DNA of 64,000 bases from Pohlia nutans (GCA_022496805.1 CM040085.1:52068234-52132233); one strand, 5' to 3'. Counted from the first letter of the stretch, positions 47,342-60,107 are shown. The notes: a model not told the origin generated them from the sequence alone. Numbers and translations: made by a program.

Positions 47342-48739
47342 ATCAAAACATCTCCAGCGTCATTCTTCCCTCCGAACACTTGTTTCGATAAACGTCCTTT
47401 TTGGCAAAGAAATCCTCGCAGTATTGAACAATCTTTTCTTCCGTTTTGTCATCGATAAACTCCGTGCGACCAACGTCAAGCAATTTAAACAACTGCCTAA
47501 ATAACGAGCATTTCTAAAAAAATGCAAGACCAAGCACGTTTTTTATCCTCATCTGCCTCGTACGATGATAGGTAGATTTTGGATAAAATATCATGACATC
47601 ACCATGCTGAGGATGAAACGAAGCCTTCATTTCAGGGAACGAAAACAGGGCAGAATATTGATCCCCCAAAACCTCCCCTGAACATCGACAAGAAAGCAAA
47701 GTCAAGAATTCCATGCAACGGCGTGATCGATGCATAAACTTTGAACAGAAAACACCAACGATAACCAAAAAAATAAAAAAAAAGGTCTCACCTTCTTGCA
47801 GCCATATGACGAACCCCAGGTCATAATCATCATGATCCAAATGCGGTCGACAATTGAAATCCCGGGTTATAGTGAAAGTAGTGAACGGGGAGTTCCCAAT
47901 ACAAGCATCCCCACGACCAAAACCTTCCATTTCTTTGATCTTGTCCAAATGATCAAAAACATTTCCATAAATTTTCCGCAACTTGGTAGCCACAAATCGG
48001 GCAAACTCCTCCGAAAGTTTCAAACAATCTTCCCTGGAATAGTGATACCAGCCGATGTCTCCCTGGCCCATCGCGTTCCAAACCCACACATCGGCGATCT
48101 CTCTTTCGCTTCAGCACGTGAGATTTTATCACCATTCTTTTCTAAATAAGAGGCAACATTTTTCATCATGGATAGTTCCTCCCCCGTAAAAACATTATTC
48201 CTTAAATCACAAACAGTTCTAGGATGGGGACCCGTTTCCGCAAGGACACGAGGACTACTGAATTTCTCGTACGCGTTCAATTGCACAGTCAACCCATCAT
48301 TCGTTGTAGCAAAATCAGTCAACCAAACCTTACTCCAAAATTTCTCCAAAACATTACCACCACCGGATCCCAATAAATCGTCTAGCTTCGCAGTTTTCGA
48401 AGCCCCCTCTAAGTGATATTTTTCAACATGTCTCATCAATTTTTTAGCATCGACTACCAAGGTCTTTCAACACGACAGACAAACATATTCCTTGCCATCA
48501 TTGGCCCAGTCCAACGAGTGACTCAAGAAAAACGAGTGCAAGAGACTCACTTCGAGTTTTCTTAAGTGATTCGGAGAATTATAGTGTTCTTCCTGAGAAT
48601 TGGGATTTATCGGGACTTGCACGTTGCAAGTTTCATACAAACTCAATTTGGACTCTGTTCCGAGTTTTTTCCCATCATTCTTTGACCTCTTTTCAAAACC
48701 TTCGTTTCTCATAGGACCACCTTCAAAACAAACAAACAA
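47342..48739 (-). pseudogene. C2H2 zinc finger plus TET/JBP-like 2OG-Fe(II) dioxygenase, decayed
   Basis: On the minus strand a C2H2 finger (YVCLSC, then LMRHVEKYH) is followed by a helical region and a double-stranded-beta-helix oxygenase core: FTTFTITRDFNCRPHLDHDD with the HxD iron ligands, FVIWLQEG, then after an intron (about 47794-47683) FSFPEMKASFHPQHGDVMIF and YHRT with the distal His and a candidate 2OG-binding Arg. This order fits TET/JBP-type DNA oxygenases found in algae, fungi and early plants, though another 2OG subfamily is possible. Disabling changes: TGA at 48467-48469 inside the finger, a frameshift near 48085-48105, and TAG at 47514-47516 after which the same frame stays open to 47342. 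Inactive relic. Confidence 0.6.
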
Positions 48740-51400
48740 ACAAACAAACGAACAAAGACACTCAGATGATTTTCAAATCAAAGCGATCCCTTTTCATAAT
48801 GCATAAAATACAAGAAATCTGATGTTCTCCACGAACATCGGGATGTTCTCCGGATCAAGTCCACATTTTGTCCAAACTTTTCGTGGATCGAACCGCCCGT
48901 CGTGACGTTACTTTGGAACATGGAAAACACAATCCATAAGGCCATTTCATGAATACGTAGGATAATCCGAGGCAAAAGTAAAAAAACAAGGCCCTCGTTT
49001 CTTTCCGAACGGTAGAACCGAACAAACGTACCCTACCGGATCGACAACAAAGACGCGGAACATATCTCATTTCATGAGAGTTTCAAAATTGCTTCAAGCT
49101 CACGAACGTCAACACGAATTCGAAACCACACCGAACACATGCACAAGGAAAGACGATACGAAGATCTCACCACGAGAAGGTCTTTTCGCTCCCAACTTTT
49201 CTCCGTGATTCGACGTCGGAACCTGAGGAGTCATAGAATCCCCGCGGTACAAACCACGGAAAGACAAGTACCACCAGCTGCCTTCTTTGCTCTTCTTTTG
49301 TAGCAAATGAAATTCTCGATCTTCTCACCCTCGACATTCTCCACCTGAAACAAAAAGAAAAATGAACACGTCCATGACAATCGGGTCACGGACTTTGAAG
49401 GAATCAAGTACACGCGAAATTTCTCAAGAAATCAATCACACAACTCACGACGAAGACGAACTCACCACAAGAGAGTTGGAGCAGGGTTTGACAACGACGC
49501 CGGTTGTCAATGGCGGACTCGGTATTGGGGATTCGGCCTTCCCCTTCACAACATCGACATAAGAACGATTCAACGTACTCAAAGAGTTTAGACGCTCGGT
49601 GCGGGCGCAGTCCAGCCGTGCCTGGCTCCATGTACTTCTCCGTGCAGGTACCAAATCCAACAGAGAAACCTCCATGTTGAAATGGTTCACAAGAAAGCAC
49701 TCGAGTTCACAATATGTAATCGATTTGATCACACCACGTGCTCGTTCGAGCAAACAACCCTGAAAAAAATGACCACGAAACAACGGTGTCTTTAACGAAC
49801 ACCGGCACGTCACTCAGGGAGATCGGGAAGCCCATGTCACGCTCGATCCTCAAAGGGCGCTTCAATCCTAAAACCACTCCTTCCCAGCTCCACCCACGTC
49901 CCAGTCCCTCACAAACCCCAACGTTTTCGCGACAACGACAAGTCCCAAAAAGCACACAAATTCCACATGCCAAAACGCACACCACCGCGGAGTTCCCCCC
50001 TACCGGGATCGAGTTTCGGTCTCCGTGCAGCCCGACGCTTTCTGCAATCTCTCTCAAGGCCGGTTCAGGGCGACTCACCACAACGAGATTGGCACAAAGG
50101 GAAGAACAATCACAGAGGGATCGAAGGGAAAGAATCACGGTGGGACGAGGCAGGACCACCGAGGGTTCGCACCGATCAAAACCCCAGTGAGCCCTTTTCA
50201 TCAAGGACGGCGTGGAAAATGCGGAGGATATTGGATTCAATAATGAAAAGGCTGGAACAGGTCCACCACACAAACCAGGGTAGAGGGCCCTACCATTGCG
50301 CGTTGAAGGTTTGCGGGTCTATATTTGGAGCACCAGGCCACCAACGACGCCGAAATTTAAAACCCGCCAAGCCAAGCGAGTTCACTTCACATTGTGGTTT
50401 ACGAAATTCCATCTTAGAACCACATTTCAACAAAAAAATAAAAAACAACGCACGGATGTATTTTGGTGGTCAAAACTACTCCGGACCCTATTATTGCGCA
50501 CCTTGTCGCGTTTGAGACCCGTCATTGCGCACTTTGGTTGCACAATGGACCCTATTATTGCGCATCAAGTTCTGTGGGATTGTGCAAGGGCACATCGGGC
50601 TAGTTTGCAACCTGGTTCGATCGAACTTCCATCCAACACAGACATACAAGTATGATCAGCAACACCGTTCGATTGGTTTGGACTTCCTGGACCGTCGCAA
50701 GGTGGTAGAACACCACTGGATCGCCGCCGGCCATGATTCTTGTGGACCGACATGATACATCGATCCAACCACAGACGTACCGATCCAAATAATTGCAGCA
50801 GATCGACAAAGAAGTTCCGAGACAAGCAGATCGATGCACTTCGCTTAATTACTTGCTAGCCAGCACTGAGTACGCACGTGAGTCACAGCAAATCCTGGCT
50901 CCATGGCCTTATATAGGGTACATTGAGTTTCGGAATGAAGCGAACCTGCTCAGCCGGTCGCACTACCGACTCCTGGTGCGCTCGGAGGGCTTCTGTGCAG
51001 ACCAGGATCTTCAGATCCTCGTGTATGAGTTAAAACTGCAGGAACCGTATCAATCCTCCTCCCGCCTCATCTCCAAAACCTTTTATTGAAAATATCAGGA
51101 ACCGCACGCACCGGCTCGCAACAATGCAACAGTACAAATTGTTTCGACGGTTTTCAACTCACAGATTCTGCAAACGAATGACGGGCGCGCAGCGACAATA
51201 TGTCACGCTCAATTCTGCAAAACGTACAATCGAATTCACAAACCACTTCAGACAAAAACTCAGGATTCTCCAGCCAGCAGAGAAAGAAATGGATGCCCTC
51301 CCTGAAACCAATGACAACGAGCACGACCTCGCCAACAAAAAACATAGATGCTGCAAGTGACACCAGAGCCCGAGGTTCGAACGAACGGACGAAACCGCGA
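48740..51400. other. GC-richer DNA, possible decayed 5' part of the dioxygenase element
   Basis: Several overlapping open frames on both strands (minus 49707-50273 and plus 49738-50515 for example) contradict each other, and none shows a domain. The phrase TATTATTGCGCA or a close variant recurs at 50292, 50492, 50524 and 50557. A short segment on the minus strand near 49230-49345 (ENVEGEKIENFICYKRRAKK) has an exon-like look. I cannot assign a gene. Confidence 0.4.
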
Positions 51401-51408
51401 AATTCCAA

Positions 51409-52409
51409 TCAATACACTCAAATTCCGAAAATAAAAGTCGTAAATTTGGTGAATAGCAAAGGGTACATGCTTCTGAATATATAAAACAACTTTTGAAAGT
51501 TTCACTGCATGGATAATTACCAAACATCGTGCTTGACTTCAAGCCGGATGCGTTCGTTCGTCCCGAAACAGTCAACATCGAGACATAATACGCAAGAATC
51601 ATGGAGCTAATTACGCGTCACCGTTCTCACTACCAGCACATCGTCGGTCTGGAATGCATTGGGCACCTACGAACAGTGAGGGTTCTCGACGTTACCCGAA
51701 GAAGTGATCGGTACCATAAATGAAAATCCAGGACACTTCCCCTACAAATAACGAAGTTGTATGTTCCCCTCACAGAGTAGCACACAACGGAAGTGGCAAA
51801 CTCACTCTCCGGCTGTCCTCATCAAGCAACCTGCACGAGTCTTCCTACATGATCAAGTGCTACAGGATTGATAAATTTTGAGCATGTGATCACAACTCTC
51901 AAAACAAGAATGCCATCGTCTCAAAGGACTCGCACTTCTAGAGGTGAAAGAATCTAAAAAAATTGCTATGGTCTGACGAATCGGAGCGACCCCATGCTGT
52001 CATGGTGTAGGGTTTGAAACTGATCAAGCCCCTCAGAACCACGCTCGACCCCATGCACCATTCGACGTACAGAACTAACGGAAGCTGCTATAGCGACTCG
52101 AGAACTACTCTGCACAAGCAGTTCTCATACTTGGGTAGTACTTGGCTTCAGGGACGTTACCTTCGAATCGGAACCTTCGAATCCCTTTGATGAGCAATAC
52201 ACTCAAATTCCGAAAATAAAATTTGTAATTTTGGTGAATATTAAAGGGTACATGCTTCTAAATTCATTGAATGAGTACATAAAACAACTTTTGAAAGTTT
52301 CGCTAGATGGATAATCACTAAACATCATGCTTAATTTTAAGCCCAGTGCGTTTGTTCGTCCCCAAACAGTGAACATCGAGACATAATACGCAAGAATCAT
52401 GGAGCTTTA
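51409..52409. repeat. Direct repeat of about 200 bp, copies at 51409 and 52195
   Basis: Copy 1 (51409-51608) and copy 2 (52195-52408) share AATACACTCAAATTCCGAAA, AAAGGGTACATGCTTCT and AACATCGAGACATAATACGC followed by AAGAATCATGGAGCT. Most differences are C/T or G/A, and copy 2 has a short insertion (about 14 bp). The DNA between them (51.6-52.2 kb) has no recognised gene. Confidence 0.88.
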
Positions 52410-54330
52410 ATCAAAGCGTCGCGAAAGTTCCTACATAATTTTGGCGGCGTTTCCAAGACCTCGATTCTAGCATGATACACCAATCCGCCTCACTATCGAG
52501 ATACAACGAAGCTCGACCTTGCAGCATCGTTCACGACTGGCGCAGAGCAATACACTCATGTACTCATTTCCGTGCACGATCTACCGACCTAAGAAACCTC
52601 AATTTCATCAAAACCGAGGCGGACGCATGCTCGCTTTCCTCTCTTCCATCCAACAGCAGGAGCCTTGGATTCAAAGTGTCTCAACCCCTGACCAGGAAGA
52701 ACCTATGAAGGCATCCGAAAAAGGAAACGATGCTCGAACTGACCAACACATCGAAATTTAAAGAGAGACTCTTCTCTCTCCCGCACACATCCAGAAGCCA
52801 AACATAATGGATAAAAAATAAAAAATAAAAATAGGAAAAAAAACAACGACGAGAGAGATCACCATTACTGTACTCCTCAGTACTCGGTAATTTTAAGAAC
52901 GAAACTACGACCTCAATTCCGAACGCAAAACCTAAATCAAATCACTCCAAGAGCCACGAGAATTGCACGATGAGCTCCAAAAACTCACACGACCAGATCC
53001 CAATGCACCAAAACCCACCCTAAACCTCACCAAAAACGGCGACAAGGCAGTCAAAATGCCGACATTCGTACAGAGATTGCGAATTGCCATACCTGCACCA
53101 AGCTCGCGCAGATTCGACAGCAGCAAATGGCGATCGGGGCAGCGACTCGGCGCGGCAGCAACAACTACTGCTCTGAACGAGCCATGGCGGAAATGGTTCC
53201 GAAGACCTCTCAGGAAGCTCTTCGCCGAGCTCAATTCAGTCCGGTCGCTAAGTTCAACTGCCAATCACAGGCTGAGACCCACCTCCGTCTGACCTATCTA
53301 CCGTTGCGGTCTGGAGTTATGCACCGCATGTGAGAGACATATACAAATGATGCAAGCGGGGCTGGGGAGGAGGAAACACACAGCACAGGAGAGACAGAGA
53401 CGGAACGATCTTGATGTCTTGCACCCAAGACACAGTAGACAGGCTAAAACCCACCTCCCTAGTGTGACACCACAGGAAATCAGTACATGGCACCCCGTAT
53501 ACATCAGCCGTCCCAACAGATAAGACCCCTTCGGTTATGTCCAAACGCACAATACGTATAACCCCCCGTACAATACGAAAACCACGAGCACAAACCTGTA
53601 CAATGTGAAACCATGCTAATTTTTTATCATCGTTGGTATTACCCTAAAACCGCAACTCTTACATGAGGCCAAGTGTGAAGGGGTCTAGAGCTCAATCACT
53701 AATCACAGGCTTAGGATTAAGGAATCCTACCGCCGTGAAGGTAAAACCGACGTCTTCACTACATATCTCGACGATCAACCAAATAGAGACATTTCATCTT
53801 CCTGCTTGTGGTTGAGAAATCTATATCATTTCCATTTTAGTGAATCCATGTATCCATTAGATATTTTGGCGATCTTCAACCGGTGGCATGTCCACACTAT
53901 TTTCATGTTCCTTTTTCGGTCTTTGTCGAATTCGGAAGCTCGAAGGTTCACCACCTATTTGTCTTTCCAAAAACGGATTATTTTTATTTTTATTTTTAAA
54001 TTATTTTAGGGTTCAAGAATGTTTAAGAATGCTTTAATTTTTTCATAAAATACAAATTCTTAAACTCTGGTATTGAAAACTTTCCACTGTTGGATTACGG
54101 AAAAGGTAGATCGCTCTAAGATGTGATCTCGCGACAAGTAGATTATCAAATAAATATCATTCTCAATCGTCAATCGCATACACAACCAAAATTCATAACA
54201 ATTTAGCGAACTACATTTATTTCAACCATTTTGTCTTGTACTAACAATACTAACTTGTACGGATTCTAAAATCACGTGGATTTTTAAGGCACATCAACAT
54301 GAAAGTTTATGATATTTTAAGTGAAATCAA
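52410..54330. other. Non-coding DNA without recognised features
   Basis: Frames at 52932-53264 (minus) and 52963-53292 (plus) overlap head-on over the same GC-rich stretch; neither has a domain. A 52.8-kb A-rich run and a 53.3-53.5 kb pyrimidine-biased run are visible. Nothing else supported. Confidence 0.45.
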
Positions 54331-54341
54331 TACGATGTTAA

Positions 54342-54882
54342 CCCCTGAAAGCCCGGGGCATATTGGACGAAACATAGATGTGTCATAATATGTGCCTTCC
54401 ATATGTTTGATGTAGTTTGGTTCAATAGACGAAACGTAGGGCATCATCTCTACGAATTATCCGTACGGTAAGACTTCCGAGGAGAACTTTAGATCTTTCG
54501 TTGAATGAATTTGAAAGCATTGACCTTTGAAAATTTGTATAAATTATAATTTTCACTTTTAGAGTTTAAAATTCAGCATGATTGGTTAAATTTGGTTCAT
54601 CTATTGTAAACTTCAGAAAAGCAAAAGAAATGATGGAGGGAACGTCATTACTTTCCCCAAATAGCAAATTTTGTAACACCAAGACGATGTTGAAGTGATT
54701 CGCTTTGAAAAATTCTCCCGGGTGGAGTTTAACTCGGATGGACATAATTCAAATTGGGTTGGAAAGCACACTTGCTGTAGTATTTTAAAGTATTTTTTGT
54801 TTTTCAAAAAAATGCTTTTTAAATTCCGAGCGGCCCGTTAGATTTGGGCAACCAGAAAAATGGTCGTTTGGGCGTTCAGGGG
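54342..54882. mobile_element. TTAA (piggyBac-like) MITE, second subfamily, 541 bp
   Basis: Left flank TTAA (54338-54341) and left end CCCCTGAAAGCCCGG. The right end GGGCGTTCAGGGG is its inverted match, followed by TTGA (54883-54886), a one-base decay of TTAA. The interior shares GGAGTTTAACT...AATTCAAATTGGGTTG with 18495-18545. No coding capacity. Confidence 0.78.
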
Positions 54883-55163
54883 TTGACTACATTGTTTTTG
54901 GACTATCTCAAATAGCATACCATACCAAACCTATCTATAATTCGTCCAAATTTCATTCAAGCTTTTTCTTGCTAATTAAACTGTTTCAACCAAATTTTAT
55001 TCATATACGAATGAAGGTATGTTGTACTATGCAAACTTTTACACCAACTCGATTAGGTGGTATACCACCTATCCATAACTGGGTCTTTGGAAGGTAAATA
55101 TACTCGGTAATATACAGTGACAAACAAACTCATGATTTTGGCATTCATCGTTACATTCATTAA

Positions 55164-55723
55164 CCCTAATCGTTCAACCGTCCAAAATGTACACGATGTA
55201 GAGAATCAAACACAGTTTTCTCAGATTGTCGTCGACTTTTCTAAGTGTGGATTCACGATCGTATATTTCATGGGAAGTTAGTTTCATGCATGTGCGATCC
55301 GATTGGAAAGGGGACGATTTGTGAAATCCGTACGCCGCATTTCATATTGTAGTGATTTAGGGTTAAAAGAAAATCGAAGATTTCATCGTGAAAGTGCTCT
55401 TAAAAAAGTCGTCCCATGAAACCAAGCAAATAAAAAATCTTCGAAAATCACCACACTAGGAGTATTACGTTTCAACCAATCACAACAAATTTCATCCACA
55501 AATTGTCAATATCTTATTCATAATCAAATCATAAAAGAATTTTCACTTTCAAGTTTCAAATTCCATACAAAAATACTGGTGATAGCAATCGCAGATCTTC
55601 CCGTACGGATAGAATCCAAAATTCATGATGCAAAAATTTTATTCATACATCAAGTGCAAAACATCCCACCGGATCGCATTTTATGATGCATCTTTGCAAA
55701 ACTGCCAAATTTGGGTTTAGGGG
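55164..55723. mobile_element. TTAA (piggyBac-like) MITE, inverted copy, 560 bp
   Basis: Reverse-complement relative of the 41948-42516 element over most of its length (for example GGGAAGTTAGTTTCATGCAT and GATGCATCTTTGCAAAACTG). Left TTAA at 55160-55163 with CCCTAATCGTTCAACCGTCC; right end TTTAGGGG followed by TGAA, a decayed TTAA. The open frame that begins at 55683 starts inside the element and is spurious. Confidence 0.8.
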
Positions 55724-55959
55724 TGAAGACATTCATGTGTTGAAGGTTCATGTGACAGCGGATTTTACCGCTACTCTAGCATGGTTATTGAATTTGCATG
55801 TGTTATTGCTTGATATGTGTCATACTATTGTTCGCTCTTGGAAAAAAAATGTATTGAACACAAGATCAAAGTCTCGGGGGGATCACTACCTTATATCTAG
55901 TGTAACCACGTGCAATAAGAGGGTATTTCATTGGGGGCTATTACATAATGGAATATAAT

Positions 55960-57360
55960 AGGAATATTCCGAGAATTTTCCAGTATATTCTAGGAATATT
56001 CTAGAATTATTCTTGGATTGAATATAAAGCACCCTATTTTACAAAAAAATATTTACAAATTTTACCTCTCTTGAATAAATAAGACCCTATATTTTATCGC
56101 ACGTAGTTTCTAAATGTAATAGGGGTGCTCCCCCCGAGATCAAAGTTTATTATGCATGAGTACGACGCAATCTTAATGTATGTCCACGAGTAATTTTGGA
56201 TATAATGTGAAGAGGTACATTTTCAAAATTTTGCCAGTCACCCATAAAAGTAGGAAAATCGACGTTTGATTGGAAAACAATCAAACATGGCCCTTTTGGG
56301 CTCCTTACACGCTCAAGGGTTAAGATCACGTGGTAATGACACGAAGGTTCCGAAATTCGTGGAATGCAAACGACATTCCTCAAGCACTTTAAAACACGAA
56401 TCTAAAGTGAAGATTCTCTTTCAATCCAGTTTTCGAAAGGGAACTCCATTGCACTGCTCTATCATGTTGCGAACGTTTCTTTGAATTTTGTTTTATCATT
56501 TTAAATTTTACAGTAATTTTTTTTTAGAGGGTTTCCATATCTTTAAAAACCGAAATAGTGTGTGTGTTTGGAAATAGTGTCCCGGATACTACAACCACGA
56601 TTTTTCGTAACTTAAATATTTTTTAAAAACACATGAGTTCTAAACGATTATATCAAAATATATATATTTATATATCTTTGACGCGCTTGCGTCCATGTAA
56701 TGGACGACGAACAGATTGCAACCTCTCTCAACACTACATCCTGTGTAGTCCTTCATCCATCCAAATTGCTCTTGGTTCTTGTGCTAGCTGACTATCATTT
56801 GTATGGCATGGATCTCCAAAATAAGATGTTGTGATTTTTGGGAAAACAACACAATCGGTTCATGTCGAGTTTCATTCTTGGTTCAAAAATTGAGACTTTA
56901 AACATGATTTCCCAAAATAAGAAGAATCGAATAATGGAAACTATGCCATCCCGTGGTGCACGTCATTCCAATTCTATTACAATACTAGGGCTTCGCTGCT
57001 CTTTGCACTACCAGTGACGATTGATATCTCATGTTACATTGGTACATATATAGAAAGAAATTGGTACATATGCTATTATGTGATACATATAATAGTGGTA
57101 TGTATATGTTTGTGTAATGAAAAGATGTATAATTAAATTATATGTAGATAAGTATACTTTTTATTCGAAGATGGTTTATATATATTGTGCATGTGATAGT
57201 CATATATATTAAAGCATTATATTTTGTTTTGGAAATGGTACTATTTTTGATTGTGTGATGTGGTCCCTTGGATGATGTCTCATATTAGAAATATTGTGCA
57301 TTGATGTTTCAGGATTGATTTCGTATGCAATGTCTGTTGCATATGCTAATGCAAAAACTC
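55960..57360. other. AT-rich DNA, no gene
   Basis: Contains a cluster of GGAATATTC-type palindromes (55958-56020), like those near 19850-19915, and AT-rich stretches around 56650 and 57050-57200. No coding or RNA feature recognised. Confidence 0.5.
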
Positions 57361-57408
57361 CACATGATGAGTCGTCTGGTTGTTGCAATACGTGGGTAAA
57401 AAGAACAC

Positions 57409-57756
57409 CTCTTTATAACCTTTCTTCTCATACTCCCCCCTAATAAAAGCTTGCAGTTCATTGTATATCCGCGCACCATGAGGCAAAAAGAAACAGCTCC
57501 CAGGACCGATGGCATGAACACAAAATCATTCAGTATAACTCAGAAATTACAAAGAAAACCACAGTATCCCTAGCTTACACCTACAATCAATTTCAAACAG
57601 ATGTCAATATTCAAATATGCTTGGTCGCTTAGTGTGCCAACTAATGGGTGAAAATCAAGCAACCTCATATCGTGGAAAAAGCTAGAAGAGCTCTTGCTGC
57701 TGGCCGAGCTTCCGATGATCTCTCTTTTTAGCCTCCTCCAAGTTGTGAAGATACTC
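57409..57756 (-). pseudogene. Threonyl-tRNA synthetase fragment, frameshifted
   Basis: Minus-strand exon 57664-57756 (acceptor TTATGCAG, donor GAG/GTTGC) encodes EYLHNLEEAKKRDHRKLGQQ then QELF, and after a one-base slip FFHDM. The second exon, ending at 57409 (GAG/GTGTTC donor), encodes [20 protein letters not shown] and [15 protein letters not shown]. This is the beginning of the class II catalytic core of cytosolic or organellar ThrRS (LEEAKKRDHR...[14 protein letters not shown]). The frameshift after QELF creates TAG, the acceptor of the second exon is missing, and the rest of the enzyme is absent. It is a captured or retro-duplicated fragment beside the 58-64 kb element. Confidence 0.8.
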
Positions 57757-57899
57757 CTGCATAATTTTTTAATCTGGATGTTCAAAATAGGAAGCACAGA
57801 AAACAGCAATCCACAAGTTAACGCCAGTCAAACATTTGTGAGAACAGGACTCCTAGCCCAGTAAGTGAAAATACGACAGCTATAGACATAATAATGAAA

Positions 57900-60030
57900 G
57901 CAGTCAGTGTCTGATGACGTGTCTATCGCCATGATGACAATCTAGATGAAAAACCACAAAGGCGATCGTCTGGCGGCGCCACTCGCAAAATGTCGGATAT
58001 CTCTCCCGACGGGTTCCCGTGTTGCCTTCGATCCCTAAGTTAATTCTCGGCACACAGTTCATGGCCATTGTCTTCGAGAGCGCTTGAGGCGATAGTCTGT
58101 GTCTGTTGTGCTGCTGCTTCATCGTCTTCGTGCGCCTGAGCGATCCGAGTGCCTGAGCGATTGTCACCAGTCTGAAGCGCGAGCGATTTAGTGTTTAGAT
58201 CAATTGGGCAATTGTCGTGTGCTTGGAAGCGGTTGAGTGTTGTTGACGACAGCTGAGAGCAATAGCCTAAACAAGCTTGCGAGTGCTGGAGCGATTGCCT
58301 GAAGTGTGAAGCGGAGGAGTGGTGATTGCTGGAGCGGCCAGTCCGAGTTGAAAGTCGATAGCCAGAAGCGAGAAGCAGTGAAGGCGATCAGTGTGGTGTG
58401 TTCATCAGCGCTCAAGGCGATAGTTTGTGTGGCGAAAGAAGGGCGATCGCGGAAGAACAAACAGTGCCTCCTTCAAGCGGTCATTTGTGAGTTACAGATC
58501 CGAGGTTTGAGTGTTTTAATTGGCAATTGACTGTATGAGAAGGTTGTACCGTGTGTTGAAGATCATTGCCTCAGTTCTTGTCTATTTTCTCAGAGCTATT
58601 GGCACACAGATGTTGCCGCAGGCCAAGAGACCCCGGTGATATGGGTGTTTGTCCATCTTTTGTTTATTTTGAGGGACGTTTGGAATGCCTGAGAGCAAAA
58701 GTCCATTGCCAGAGAGGATATTTTGAAGAGAAGTTGTTGGTCATGAGTCAGGTCCAAACACAAATGTCAAGAACGATGGTTTTAAAAAAGAAACATACTA
58801 TAGATCAGAAAGGAAGATGTTTTGTGAGGTTTTTGCTTTCAAAATTTTCCGTTTTTCAGAGTCAGTGTTTGAGGTCGTGTTGCAACCCATTTTATGTCAA
58901 ACCAGGATCACCAAGAAGAAAATTTCAAAAAAATAGACGTCGTTGTAAAAACTTAGAGTTGTCATAGTTTCAAATTACACAAGGCTCTGTTTGTTTCGAT
59001 CTGTGCAAGACAATATGTTTTCCTCCTTTGAAAACTCTGTCAGAAATGTTTTCAAACCACTCATCACATAAAGCTATATTCTGTATAGAGAATCAATGAT
59101 CTTGTGAAGTATCAACTGTTATCTCTCAGTAAGAGGGCAATGGCCAAAGAAGGGTTTTATTTCGAGTTCATAGTATGTATTTAATGTGAAAAAAGAGTCT
59201 GTTTGATTGTTGCTCGAACGAGAAGGCCATCGTCAAAAGAGATCATTGCATCGGTCTGTTATTAGGAGTCTGTGATATACCATAAGGAAATAAAAAGATA
59301 ATGGCACAATCAGAATGTGATATCACGAACGTGAAAACAAAGAATAATGATGCCAAAGATTATTGGCAAAAGATGTGAAGATTATCGATAAATGGAGCCT
59401 GATTGAGAGTATAGCCATTGAGCGAAGCAGTCATCTTTTGTACAGACAAAATGAAAATAGACAGAAGGAACTCTTGAGTGATCATTGCCGAGTGTTTGAA
59501 AATGCAATTGGAATCTATAACCGCTTAAAGCAATAGCCAGTAGTTCAGGGGTTTAGTGTTGGATAGATCAACTTCACACTAACATGAGCCTGGAGATATG
59601 GCATAAAACAACCTTGCTTGCGGCAATTGTCTGACTATTGACTTGCAGGACTGCCGAAGGCTATTGACTGATTATTGACAACTGAGAGAGAAAAGGAGTG
59701 CTAAAGGTGGAAAATAAAATATTATAGCTGAGTGCTGAAGGTGGAAAAAAAAGTGAAAATTTAAAATTAAATTAAGAAATAAAACATAAAATAAAATAAA
59801 ATACATAATAATAATAAATATAATCAAATGTAGAAATCATTTCAAGGGTGGAACATGATAAAAACTAACTTCAAGAGTAAACAGTCCCCACAATAAGAGC
59901 GTTGAACCTTAGATTAGATTTCTGTAAAATTAGGCATCACAGTTATAACAGTAGTCAAGTGTCTAGAATCTCAAGGTTTTGATGAATGAACATCATGATG
60001 GACAATGATCGAATTCAAAGGAACTGGGCT
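57900..60030. repeat. ATTGCC/GGCAAT-rich leader region
   Basis: More than twenty short occurrences of GCGATTGCC, CATTGCC, CAATAGCC, GATAGCC or GGCAATTG in both orientations, for example near 58257, 58289, 58354, 58563, 58703, 59137, 59413, 59481, 59526 and 59618. No open frame of note is supported. It lies immediately upstream of the large ORF and resembles its long untranslated leader or a subterminal region. The same word continues in the ORF and in the 3' tandem repeat. Confidence 0.65.
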
Positions 60031-60107
60031 ATATGCTTAAGGCGATTCACTGTAGCCCTGAAAAAATCAAGACTGTGGGTTGTATTGAAGTAGGAAACAA
60101 GTTCATC

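Noticed and set aside
49404..50515. Long overlapping frames on both strands
   Set aside because: Head-on overlapping, no domains and inconsistent exon signals; most likely chance frames in GC-richer DNA.
50793..51089. 98-codon plus-strand frame with protein-like composition
   Set aside because: No recognisable family, no neighbours and no splice support; not enough to call a gene.
52932..53292. Head-on open frames of about 110 codons
   Set aside because: The two strands cannot both be coding, and neither shows a domain.
55683..55958. 91-codon frame
   Set aside because: It begins inside the inverted TTAA MITE and runs into flanking AT-rich DNA; no domain.
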